DNA of 27,582 bases from Flavobacteriales bacterium (GTDB lineage: Bacteria > Bacteroidota > Bacteroidia > Flavobacteriales_D > CANHHI01), in the NCBI GenBank assembly GCA_947460225.1, contig CANHHI010000004.1, positions 1 through 27,582 of the forward strand, given 5' to 3'. The position numbers and the translations under genes are program-made. The notes under the pieces were generated by a model. It was not told the DNA's origin. It did not search any database and saw nothing but the letters and a program-made list of their open reading frames with translations. Of the stretch, positions 7,298 to 14,250 are shown piece after piece. Within the stretch, counting starts at the first letter, position 1, and every line of letters starts with the position of its first letter.

Positions 7298-7331
7298 CAA
7301 AGTTATGGGTAATTATTTTACATGATGACAA
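7298..7331 (-). promoter_or_regulatory. Promoter of the HAE-1 pump gene
   Basis: TAACTTTG on the minus strand (7305-7298) matches TAnnTTTG, and a TTG (7331-7329) lies 23 nt upstream as a weaker -33 element. It ends 20 nt before the ATG at 7277. This placement argues against the longer TTG-initiated reading of the gene. Confidence 0.6.
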
Positions 7332-7407
7332 TATTTTGGATTATTTTAAATACCTGATTTATAACAAAAACCTTAAATTTTATAAGCCTAGTGCTTGTGT
7401 TTTTTTG

Positions 7408-7415
7408 TAACTTTG
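7408..7415 (+). promoter_or_regulatory. -7 box of the pgk promoter
   Basis: TAACTTTG ends 31 nt before the pgk ATG. No clear TTTG is seen 20-23 nt upstream (7381-7389 reads TATAAGCCT). It would drive pgk and probably the co-directional genes that follow. Confidence 0.6.
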
Positions 7416-7446
7416 CCTTTAATTACCGAGTTCTTCTTTTAAAAAT

Positions 7447-8649
7447 ATGATACAACAAATTGAAACATTAGACATTCAAGCAGGTTCAAGGGTTTTTGTG
7501 CGTGTGGACTTTAATGTACCCCTAGATGAACACCAAAACATCACAGACGACACCCGCATGCAGGCTGCATTGCCCACTTTACAGTATTTAGCGAACAAAA
7601 AAGCCAAAATTATTGTAGCCTCTCATTTGGGAAGACCTAAGTCTAAATCTGATATTCAATATAGTTTAAAGCCTTTGGCAAATCACTTGGCTAAAATTTC
7701 AGGCGTTGCCGTGCAGTTTGTGGCGGATTGCGTGGGCGAAGAAGTAGAAACAGCCTTGGCGCAAGCGCAAAATGGCACAATAGTCCTTTTGGAAAACTTG
7801 CGTTTTTATGCAGAAGAAGAAAAAGGAGATGCCACATTTGCTAAAACCTTAACAAAAAACATAGATTTTTACGTGCATGACGCTTTTGGCACAGCACACC
7901 GTGCGCATGCCTCCACGGCAGTAATGGCGCAGTATTTTGATGCTCAGCACAAAGCCTTTGGGTTTTTGATGCAAAAAGAAGTAGAAAGTTTGGAAAAAGT
8001 GTTGCGCCATGCGCAAAAACCTTTTGTGGCAATTGTTGGCGGAGCTAAGGTTTCTTCAAAAATTACGCTTTTAGAAGAACTCTTGCCCAAGGTGGATACT
8101 TTGATTATTGGGGGCGGTATGGCTTATACTTTTTTCAAGGCGCAAGGGGGCGAAGTTGGCAAATCTTTGGTGGAAGCGGATTATTTGCCTTTGGCACTGA
8201 AAATTTTACAAAAAGCCAAAGATTTGGGCGTTCAAGTGCTTTTGCCAGCAGATAGCTTGGTGGCAAATGCTTTTGCAAACGATGCCAAAACCATGCACAG
8301 CAATTCCCTAGAAATCCCCGCAGATTACATGGGGCTAGATATTGCCGAAAAAGCCATAGCCACTTATACGCAAGCTATTTTGCAAGCCAAAACCATTCTT
8401 TGGAATGGACCTATGGGCGTATTTGAAATGCCCAGTTTTGCCAAAGGCACGCTAGCGATTGCGCAAGCCGTAGTGGAAGCCACAGCAAAACACGGTGCTT
8501 ATTCTTTGGTAGGCGGTGGCGATTCCGTTGCTGCTTTGCAACAATTCCAATTGACGGACAAGGTGAGTTATGTGTCCACGGGTGGTGGAGCTATGCTGGA
8601 ATACCTAGAAAAAGGCACTTTGCCAGGCGTGCAAGCCATTTTAGCTTAA
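7447..8649 (+). CDS. pgk: Phosphoglycerate kinase
   Basis: A 400-residue cytoplasmic glycolytic enzyme that transfers phosphate from 1,3-bisphosphoglycerate to ADP. Family marks in order: VFVRVDFNVPLD near residue 17, DDTRMQAALPTL, SHLGRPK, the GGAKVSSKI segment, WNGPMGVFE and the C-terminal VGGGDSVAAL nucleotide-binding loop. Length is normal for bacterial Pgk. The ATG at 7447 gives the usual short N-terminus. It is divergent from the pump gene on the left and separated from kbl by only 20 bp without a terminator, so a common transcript with kbl and the metal pump genes is likely. Confidence 0.98.
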   Translation: MIQQIETLDIQAGSRVFVRVDFNVPLDEHQNITDDTRMQAALPTLQYLANKKAKIIVASHLGRPKSKSDIQYSLKPLANHLAKISGVAVQFVADCVGEEVETALAQAQNGTIVLLENLRFYAEEEKGDATFAKTLTKNIDFYVHDAFGTAHRAHASTAVMAQYFDAQHKAFGFLMQKEVESLEKVLRHAQKPFVAIVGGAKVSSKITLLEELLPKVDTLIIGGGMAYTFFKAQGGEVGKSLVEADYLPLALKILQKAKDLGVQVLLPADSLVANAFANDAKTMHSNSLEIPADYMGLDIAEKAIATYTQAILQAKTILWNGPMGVFEMPSFAKGTLAIAQAVVEATAKHGAYSLVGGGDSVAALQQFQLTDKVSYVSTGGGAMLEYLEKGTLPGVQAILA

Positions 8650-8669
8650 TTTTACAAACAACAAACACC

Positions 8670-9860
8670 ATGTATAAAGATTTTAAAACATTTTTACAGC
8701 AAGAATTGCAAAGTATTCAAGATGCTGGATTATTCAAACAAGAGCGCACAATTACTTCGGCACAAGGCGCAGAAATTACTCTGGCAAATGGCAAAAAAGT
8801 GTTGAATTTTTGTGCCAACAATTATTTGGGTTTATCTGCACACCCAAGAGTGATAGCGGCAGCAAAAAAAGCCCTAGACGAAAGGGGTTATGGCATGTCT
8901 TCGGTGCGGTTTATTTGTGGCACACAAGATTTGCACCAAGAACTAGAAGCCAAACTTTCGGCGTTTTTGGGCACGGAAGATACTATTTTATATGCCGCGG
9001 CTTTTGATGCCAACGGCGGTATTTTTGAGCCTTTGCTCGGGGCAGAAGATGCCATTATTTCCGATGAACTCAACCATGCGTCTATTATAGACGGGGTGCG
9101 CTTGTGCAAAGCCCAAAGATTTCGCTATAAAAACAACGATATGGCGGATTTGGAAGTGCAATTGATAGCGGCTAAAAACGCCCGTTTTCGCATGATTGTA
9201 ACCGATGGCGTGTTTTCCATGGACGGCTATATTGCCAATTTGCCCGCCATTGCAAAGCTGGCAGAAAAATACGATGCCCTTTTGATGGTGGACGACTCGC
9301 ATGCCACGGGTTTTATGGGTGAAAATGGCAGAGGCACACATGAACACCACGGCGTAATGGATAAAATAGACATACTAACTGGCACTTTGGGCAAAGCCTT
9401 GGGTGGGGCGATGGGCGGCTATACTTCTGGCAAAAAAGAAATCATAGCCTTGTTGCGCCAACGCTCTCGCCCGTATTTGTTTTCCAATGCACTATCGCCA
9501 GCCATTGTGGGTGCTGCTTTGGAGGTTTTGGATTTGCTCAAAGAAAGCAAAGATTTGATGAAAAACCTGCACGCAAACACGAGCTATTTTAGAAAAGCCA
9601 TTACCGATGCAGGTTTTGATTTAAAAATGGGCGAACACCCCATTGTACCCGTGATGCTCTACGATGCAAAAATTGCCCAAAGTATGGCAAAAGAATTATT
9701 GGAAGAAGGCGTTTATGTGGTGGGCTTTTTTTATCCCGTGGTTCCCAAAGACCAAGCCCGTATTCGGGTGCAAATATCGGCAGCGCACACTAAGGAGCAA
9801 ATTGAAAAAACCGTACAGGCTTTTGTGAAAGTTGGCAAGAGACTGGGCGTGATAAAATAA
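8670..9860 (+). CDS. kbl: Glycine C-acetyltransferase (2-amino-3-ketobutyrate CoA ligase)
   Basis: A 396-residue PLP enzyme of the alpha-oxoamine synthase family. It converts 2-amino-3-ketobutyrate and CoA to glycine and acetyl-CoA, the second step of threonine breakdown. Diagnostic blocks are NFCANNYLGLSAHPRV, DELNHASIIDGVRLCKA, MVDDSHATGFMG, the PLP lysine in TGTLGKALGGAMGG, and the C-terminal VVGFFYPVVPKDQARIR followed by QISAAHT. The last block and the RLCKAQRFRYKNNDM segment fit Kbl better than serine palmitoyltransferase or BioF, which belong to the same family and also occur in Bacteroidota. Threonine dehydrogenase (tdh) is not in the window. It ends 12 bp before the CzcA-type gene. 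Confidence 0.95.
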   Translation: MYKDFKTFLQQELQSIQDAGLFKQERTITSAQGAEITLANGKKVLNFCANNYLGLSAHPRVIAAAKKALDERGYGMSSVRFICGTQDLHQELEAKLSAFLGTEDTILYAAAFDANGGIFEPLLGAEDAIISDELNHASIIDGVRLCKAQRFRYKNNDMADLEVQLIAAKNARFRMIVTDGVFSMDGYIANLPAIAKLAEKYDALLMVDDSHATGFMGENGRGTHEHHGVMDKIDILTGTLGKALGGAMGGYTSGKKEIIALLRQRSRPYLFSNALSPAIVGAALEVLDLLKESKDLMKNLHANTSYFRKAITDAGFDLKMGEHPIVPVMLYDAKIAQSMAKELLEEGVYVVGFFYPVVPKDQARIRVQISAAHTKEQIEKTVQAFVKVGKRLGVIK

Positions 9861-9872
9861 AGAACAATACCC

Positions 9873-12800
9873 ATGCTAGACAACATTCTACATTTTTCCA
9901 TTCGCAACAAATTACTTGTGGGACTTTTTACCACGCTTTTGGTGCTGGTGGGTTCGTGGTCTTTGATGCGCTTGCCCATAGACGCAGTGCCAGACATTAC
10001 CAACAACCAAGTGCAGGTGATTACGTATGCGCCTTCACAGTCTGCACAAGAAATAGAGCGTTTGGTCACTTTTCCTCTGGAACAAGGCTTGGTAACCATA
10101 CCCCAAGTGGAAGAATTGCGCTCGTTTTCCCGATTTGGATTGAGCGTAATTACCATTGTTTTTGAGGAAGACGTTGATGTATATTGGGCACGCCAGCAGG
10201 TGGCAGAACGCTTGCAAAAAGTGCAGAGCCAAATACCACAAGGCTTAGGCACACCCGAACTTGCGCCATTAAGCACGGGACTTGGGGAAATTTATCAATA
10301 CACCTTGAAAGTAGCCAAAAACCAGCAAGACAAGTATAGTTTAATGGATTTGCGTACTTTGCAAGATTGGGTGATACGCCGTCAGCTTTTGGGCATAGCT
10401 GGGCTGGCAGATGTGAGCAGTTTTGGGGGTTATGTCAAACAATATGAAATTGCCTTAGACCCAGAAAAATTGCGCAGTTTTTCTTTGAGTATTCCAGAAA
10501 TTTTTTCAGCCCTAGAAAAAAACAATCAAAATACAGGTGGTGCGTACATAGACAAACGCCCAAGTGCCTGGTTTATCCGCACGGAAGGCTTAATAGAAAA
10601 CACACAAGAAATAGAAAATATTTTGGTGCGCAATAACGAAAACGGCACACCACTTTTGATAAAAGACGTGGCGGAAGTCAATTTTGGGCACGCCACACGC
10701 TACGGCGCCATGACCTATCAAGACCAAGGGGAAGCCGTTGGGGGCATTGTGCTCATGATGAAAGGCGCAAATGCCGCCGAAGTGATTGGCAAGGTACAAA
10801 CACGCATGGCTGAAATTTCAAAAACCTTGCCAATAGGCATTTCTATTGAACCTTTTATAGACCGAGCGGATTTGGTCAAAAATGTGATACACACCGTAGC
10901 TAAAAATTTGGCAGAAGGCGCATTGATTGTGATTTTCGTGCTGGTTTTGATGCTGGGCAATTGGCGGGCAGGCTTAGTTGTGGCTTCGGTGATTCCTCTG
11001 GCTATGCTTTTTGCTGTGGCTATGATGCACGCATTTGGCATATCGGGCAATTTGATGAGTTTGGGTGCCATAGATTTTGGGCTTTTGGTGGACGGTGCCG
11101 TGATTATTGTGGAAGCGGTGGTGCATCATTTGGAAAACCTAAAATCTAAATTAAAATTAAGCCAAAAAGAAATGGACGATACCGTCTATGAAGCAGCCAG
11201 TCAAATGCGCAGCAGTGCCACTTTTGGGGAGGCGATTATTCTTTTGGTGTATTTGCCCATTTTAACCTTATATGGCGTGGAGGGCAAAATGTTTAAACCC
11301 ATGGCGCAAACTGTGAGTTTTGCTATTTTAGGTGCTTTTGTTTTGTCTTTAACTTATGTGCCCATGATGAGCGCATTATTTTTGAGCAAAACCCCACCCA
11401 AAGAACACAACAAAGCCGATTTGGCTTTGCAATTCATCTATACATACTTTGATAAAATATTTCTGCGTGCCTTAAAACACAGCAAAAAAGTGATTGCAAT
11501 AGCTTTTGTTTTGCTAATCCTTAGTTTTTGGCAGTTTAGCCGTTTGGGTGGCGCTTTTATTCCTACTTTGGAAGAAGGCGATTTTGCGGTAGAAATGCGC
11601 CTTATGACAGGCAGCAGCATGCAGGAAACCATAGAAACAGCGGGGAAATCTGCACGTGTTTTGATGCGAAATTTCCCAGAAGTGCTCTCTGTGGTGGGCA
11701 AAATTGGTTCTAGCGAAATTCCAATAGACCCCATGCCCATGGAAGCCTGTGATTTGATTGTGGTATTAAAACCCAAAGCAGCATGGACAAGTGCCAGCGA
11801 TAGAGAAACCTTGGCTGAAAAAATGCAAGAACGCTTGGAAGATGAAGTATTGGGTGCAAGTTTTGGATTTCAACAGCCCATACAAATGCGTTTCAATGAA
11901 CTCATGAGCGGTGCAAGGCAAGATATTGTGGTGAAAGTTTTTGGGGAAGATTTGGAAAAACTCACCGCTTATGGCGAAAAAATAGCCAAACTCGCTGGCA
12001 AAATAGACGGCGTGAAAGATTTATACGTGGAGCAACTCGTGGGTTTGCCTGAAATTGTGGTGCGTTATAAACGTGATGCCCTTGCGGTATTTGGCATGGA
12101 TATTGCAGAAATCAACCAAACCCTCGCCATGGCATTTGCAGGACAAAGCGCAGGTTTGGTGTATGAACACGAAAAACGGTTTGATTTGGTGGTGCGTTTA
12201 AAAAAAGAAAATAGAACCAGTTTAGAAGACATCAAAAACCTATACATAACCTCAGATACAGGCAAACCCATACCTTTGGGACAAATTGCCGAGGTGCGCA
12301 TGGAAAATGGTTTGAACCAAATTCAGCGAGAAGGTGCGCAAAGGCGCATGATTGTAGGTTTTAATGTGCGAGAACGAGATATAAAAAGCGTTGTAGAAGA
12401 ACTCCAAACAGCAGTCAATCAAAATATAAAGCTAGAAACTGCGTATCGACTGGAATATAGTGGCACTTTTGAAAATTTAGAAGCAGCGCAAAAAAGATTG
12501 ATGCTCGCCGTGCCTTTGGCTTTATTTTTAATTTTCATGCTTTTGTATTTTAGTTTTAATAGCGTAGCACAAAGTTTGCTGATTTTTAGTGCCATTCCTT
12601 TTTCTGCCATTGGTGGGATATGGGCTTTGTCAATCAGGGATTTGCCGTTTAGCATTTCTGCGGGCGTTGGATTTATTGCGCTTTTTGGCGTGGCGGTACT
12701 CAATGGTTTGGTGCTTATGGGCGCATTTAACCGCATTGCTGAAAAAGAACCTGTATTGCCCGTGCAAAAAAGAATAGAACAAGGCGTTCAAACTCGTTTT

Positions 12801-13001
12801 AGACCTGTTTTGATGACTGCCATGGTGGCATCTTTGGGCTTTTTTCCCATGGCTTTTTCTAGTTCTGCGGGTGGCGAGGTGCAAAAGCCTTTGGCTACGG
12901 TTGTGATTGGTGGTCTTTTGAGTGCCACGCTACTTACGCTACTCGTATTGCCCTGCATGTATAAATTGTACATAGATTATCAAAATAAAAAATCAGCTTA
13001 A
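9873..13001 (+). CDS. CzcA/CusA-family heavy-metal RND efflux permease
   Basis: A 1042-residue inner-membrane pump of the HME branch of RND transporters. The N-terminus SIRNKLLVGLFTTLLVLVGS, LPIDAVPDITNNQVQV and ARQQVAERLQKVQSQIP are typical. The TM4 region GAIDFGLLVDGAVIIVEAV carries D401, D407 and E414, matching the residues known to be essential in CzcA (D402, D408, E415). This favours divalent zinc/cobalt/cadmium or nickel export over the Cu/Ag CusA type, although metal choice is an inference. Antiport of protons drives export. The adaptor gene follows after 12 bp and kbl precedes by 12 bp. No CzcC-like outer-membrane channel gene is adjacent. The ATG at 9873 gives the standard N-terminus. 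Confidence 0.95.
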   Translation: MLDNILHFSIRNKLLVGLFTTLLVLVGSWSLMRLPIDAVPDITNNQVQVITYAPSQSAQEIERLVTFPLEQGLVTIPQVEELRSFSRFGLSVITIVFEEDVDVYWARQQVAERLQKVQSQIPQGLGTPELAPLSTGLGEIYQYTLKVAKNQQDKYSLMDLRTLQDWVIRRQLLGIAGLADVSSFGGYVKQYEIALDPEKLRSFSLSIPEIFSALEKNNQNTGGAYIDKRPSAWFIRTEGLIENTQEIENILVRNNENGTPLLIKDVAEVNFGHATRYGAMTYQDQGEAVGGIVLMMKGANAAEVIGKVQTRMAEISKTLPIGISIEPFIDRADLVKNVIHTVAKNLAEGALIVIFVLVLMLGNWRAGLVVASVIPLAMLFAVAMMHAFGISGNLMSLGAIDFGLLVDGAVIIVEAVVHHLENLKSKLKLSQKEMDDTVYEAASQMRSSATFGEAIILLVYLPILTLYGVEGKMFKPMAQTVSFAILGAFVLSLTYVPMMSALFLSKTPPKEHNKADLALQFIYTYFDKIFLRALKHSKKVIAIAFVLLILSFWQFSRLGGAFIPTLEEGDFAVEMRLMTGSSMQETIETAGKSARVLMRNFPEVLSVVGKIGSSEIPIDPMPMEACDLIVVLKPKAAWTSASDRETLAEKMQERLEDEVLGASFGFQQPIQMRFNELMSGARQDIVVKVFGEDLEKLTAYGEKIAKLAGKIDGVKDLYVEQLVGLPEIVVRYKRDALAVFGMDIAEINQTLAMAFAGQSAGLVYEHEKRFDLVVRLKKENRTSLEDIKNLYITSDTGKPIPLGQIAEVRMENGLNQIQREGAQRRMIVGFNVRERDIKSVVEELQTAVNQNIKLETAYRLEYSGTFENLEAAQKRLMLAVPLALFLIFMLLYFSFNSVAQSLLIFSAIPFSAIGGIWALSIRDLPFSISAGVGFIALFGVAVLNGLVLMGAFNRIAEKEPVLPVQKRIEQGVQTRFRPVLMTAMVASLGFFPMAFSSSAGGEVQKPLATVVIGGLLSATLLTLLVLPCMYKLYIDYQNKKSA

Positions 13002-13013
13002 AAACCATAACCC

Positions 13014-14165
13014 ATGAAAAATCGTTTATTATTCGGTATTTTTTTAGTTGTATTATCTTGCCAAAGTACGCCTACAAGTATTATAACAGAAGTAACAGAA
13101 GCGCATGCAGAAGCAATAGCATTAACAAACCAGCAAATTGAACAAACTGGAATTGTATTGGGCAAAATAGCTGAACATGATATAAGCACGTATATTCAAG
13201 TAACGGGCAAGGTTGACGTGCCTCCGCAAAACTTGATTAGCGTTACCGTGCCTTATGGCGGTTTTATCAAACGCATGAATTTGATTGAAGGCAGTCATGT
13301 CAAGAAAGGCGAGATTATGGCTGAACTAGAAAGCACGGATTACATTCAATTGCAGCAAGATTTTTTAGAAAATAAAAGCCAGCTGAATTATTTGAAAGGG
13401 GAATACGAAAGAGAATTGGAACTTACGCAAAAAAACTTAAATTCTAAAAAAGCCCTACAAAAAGCGCAAGCGGATTATTTGTCCACCCAAGCCAAAGTGA
13501 GCGGTTTGGAGGCAAAACTAGCGATGTTGCAATTGGATATGCCCAAATTATTGGAAGGCGACATACAGCGTGTGGTTAAAATGCCTGCGCCTATTTCGGG
13601 GTACGTAACACAAGTGCATGCCAATGTGGGGGCGTACGTTAATCCTCGGGATTTGCTTTTTCAGATTGTAAACATGGAACATACGCACATAGAACTGTAT
13701 GTGTATGAAAAAGATATTCCGAATATCGCCGTGGGGCAAGATATTATGTGTAGCATTGTGGGCGAGCAAAATTACGTGCCTGCAAAAATTCATTTGATTG
13801 GCAAAGAAATCGGTGCGGACAGAACCGTTCGTGTGCACGGGCATTTGGTGAATGAAAATGATGAGTCTAAATTTTTGCTCGGCTCTTATGTCAGTGCAAA
13901 AATAGCTATAAATGCCCAAAAAGTATTGGCTGTGCCCACAGAGGCTATACTAGATTTTCAAGGCAAGCAATTTATTTTCTTTGCAGAAGAACATGCGGAC
14001 AATGTGCATTTTTCCATTTTAGAGGTCAAAACAGGCATTGCTAACCAACAATACACCGAGGTCTTTATTGCCAAAGATAAGCAACAAGAAAAAATCGTGA
14101 TAAAAAATGCTTACGCTTTGCTTGGAAAACTAAAAAATGGCGAACAAGCTGGGCATGCACACTAA
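13014..14165 (+). CDS. RND periplasmic adaptor (CzcB-like membrane fusion lipoprotein)
   Basis: A 383-residue lipoprotein: hydrophobic residues 5-14 and a lipobox VLSC with Cys16 as the lipid site. The mature part begins with ALTNQQIEQTGIVLG, the usual start of CzcB/CusB-type adaptors. Then come a barrel-sandwich half (VTGKVDVPPQNLISVTVPYGGFIKR), an alpha-helical hairpin of charged heptads (about residues 100-180), the second lipoyl half (VVKMPAPISGYVTQVH) and a beta-barrel domain. It links the permease encoded 12 bp upstream to an outer-membrane channel. The C-terminus ends GHAH, a short His pair that might touch metal. No terminator is seen after it; the receptor gene promoter starts 21 bp downstream. 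Confidence 0.93.
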   Translation: MKNRLLFGIFLVVLSCQSTPTSIITEVTEAHAEAIALTNQQIEQTGIVLGKIAEHDISTYIQVTGKVDVPPQNLISVTVPYGGFIKRMNLIEGSHVKKGEIMAELESTDYIQLQQDFLENKSQLNYLKGEYERELELTQKNLNSKKALQKAQADYLSTQAKVSGLEAKLAMLQLDMPKLLEGDIQRVVKMPAPISGYVTQVHANVGAYVNPRDLLFQIVNMEHTHIELYVYEKDIPNIAVGQDIMCSIVGEQNYVPAKIHLIGKEIGADRTVRVHGHLVNENDESKFLLGSYVSAKIAINAQKVLAVPTEAILDFQGKQFIFFAEEHADNVHFSILEVKTGIANQQYTEVFIAKDKQQEKIVIKNAYALLGKLKNGEQAGHAH

Positions 14166-14186
14166 TGTAAATTTATTGCGTGCGAG

Positions 14187-14220
14187 TTTGTAAAATTATT
14201 TAAAAAATTTTGTAACTTTG
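14187..14220 (+). promoter_or_regulatory. Promoter of the first TonB-dependent receptor, inside an inverted repeat
   Basis: TTTG (14187-14190) is followed after 22 nt by TAACTTTG (14213-14220), a good Bacteroidota promoter. It ends 30 nt before the ATG at 14251. It is framed by an 8-bp inverted repeat, TTGCGTGC (14176-14183) and GCACGCAA (14220-14227), and contains a direct repeat TTTGTAA (14187-14193 and 14209-14215). These could be an operator for a regulator of receptor expression; that is inference. Confidence 0.65.
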
Positions 14221-14250
14221 CACGCAAATTCAACAAATACGTTCTTTTAT

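Noticed and set aside
7278..7331. N-terminal extension of the HAE-1 pump from a TTG at 7331
   Set aside because: It covers the TAACTTTG promoter box and precedes the normal RND N-terminus MLAKIFIHRP.
8670..9860. Serine palmitoyltransferase (sphingolipid synthesis) as the identity of the PLP enzyme
   Set aside because: Blocks such as NHASIIDGVRLCKA and GFFYPVVPKDQARIR match glycine C-acetyltransferase specifically.
14176..14227. A canonical invertible promoter (inverton)
   Set aside because: Arms of 8 bp with a 36-bp spacer are far shorter than known Bacteroidota invertons, and no recombinase gene is nearby; kept only as a possible operator.
14218..14250. N-terminal extension of the first receptor from a TTG at 14218
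   Set aside because: The codon lies inside the -7 box, and the signal peptide begins at the ATG at 14251.
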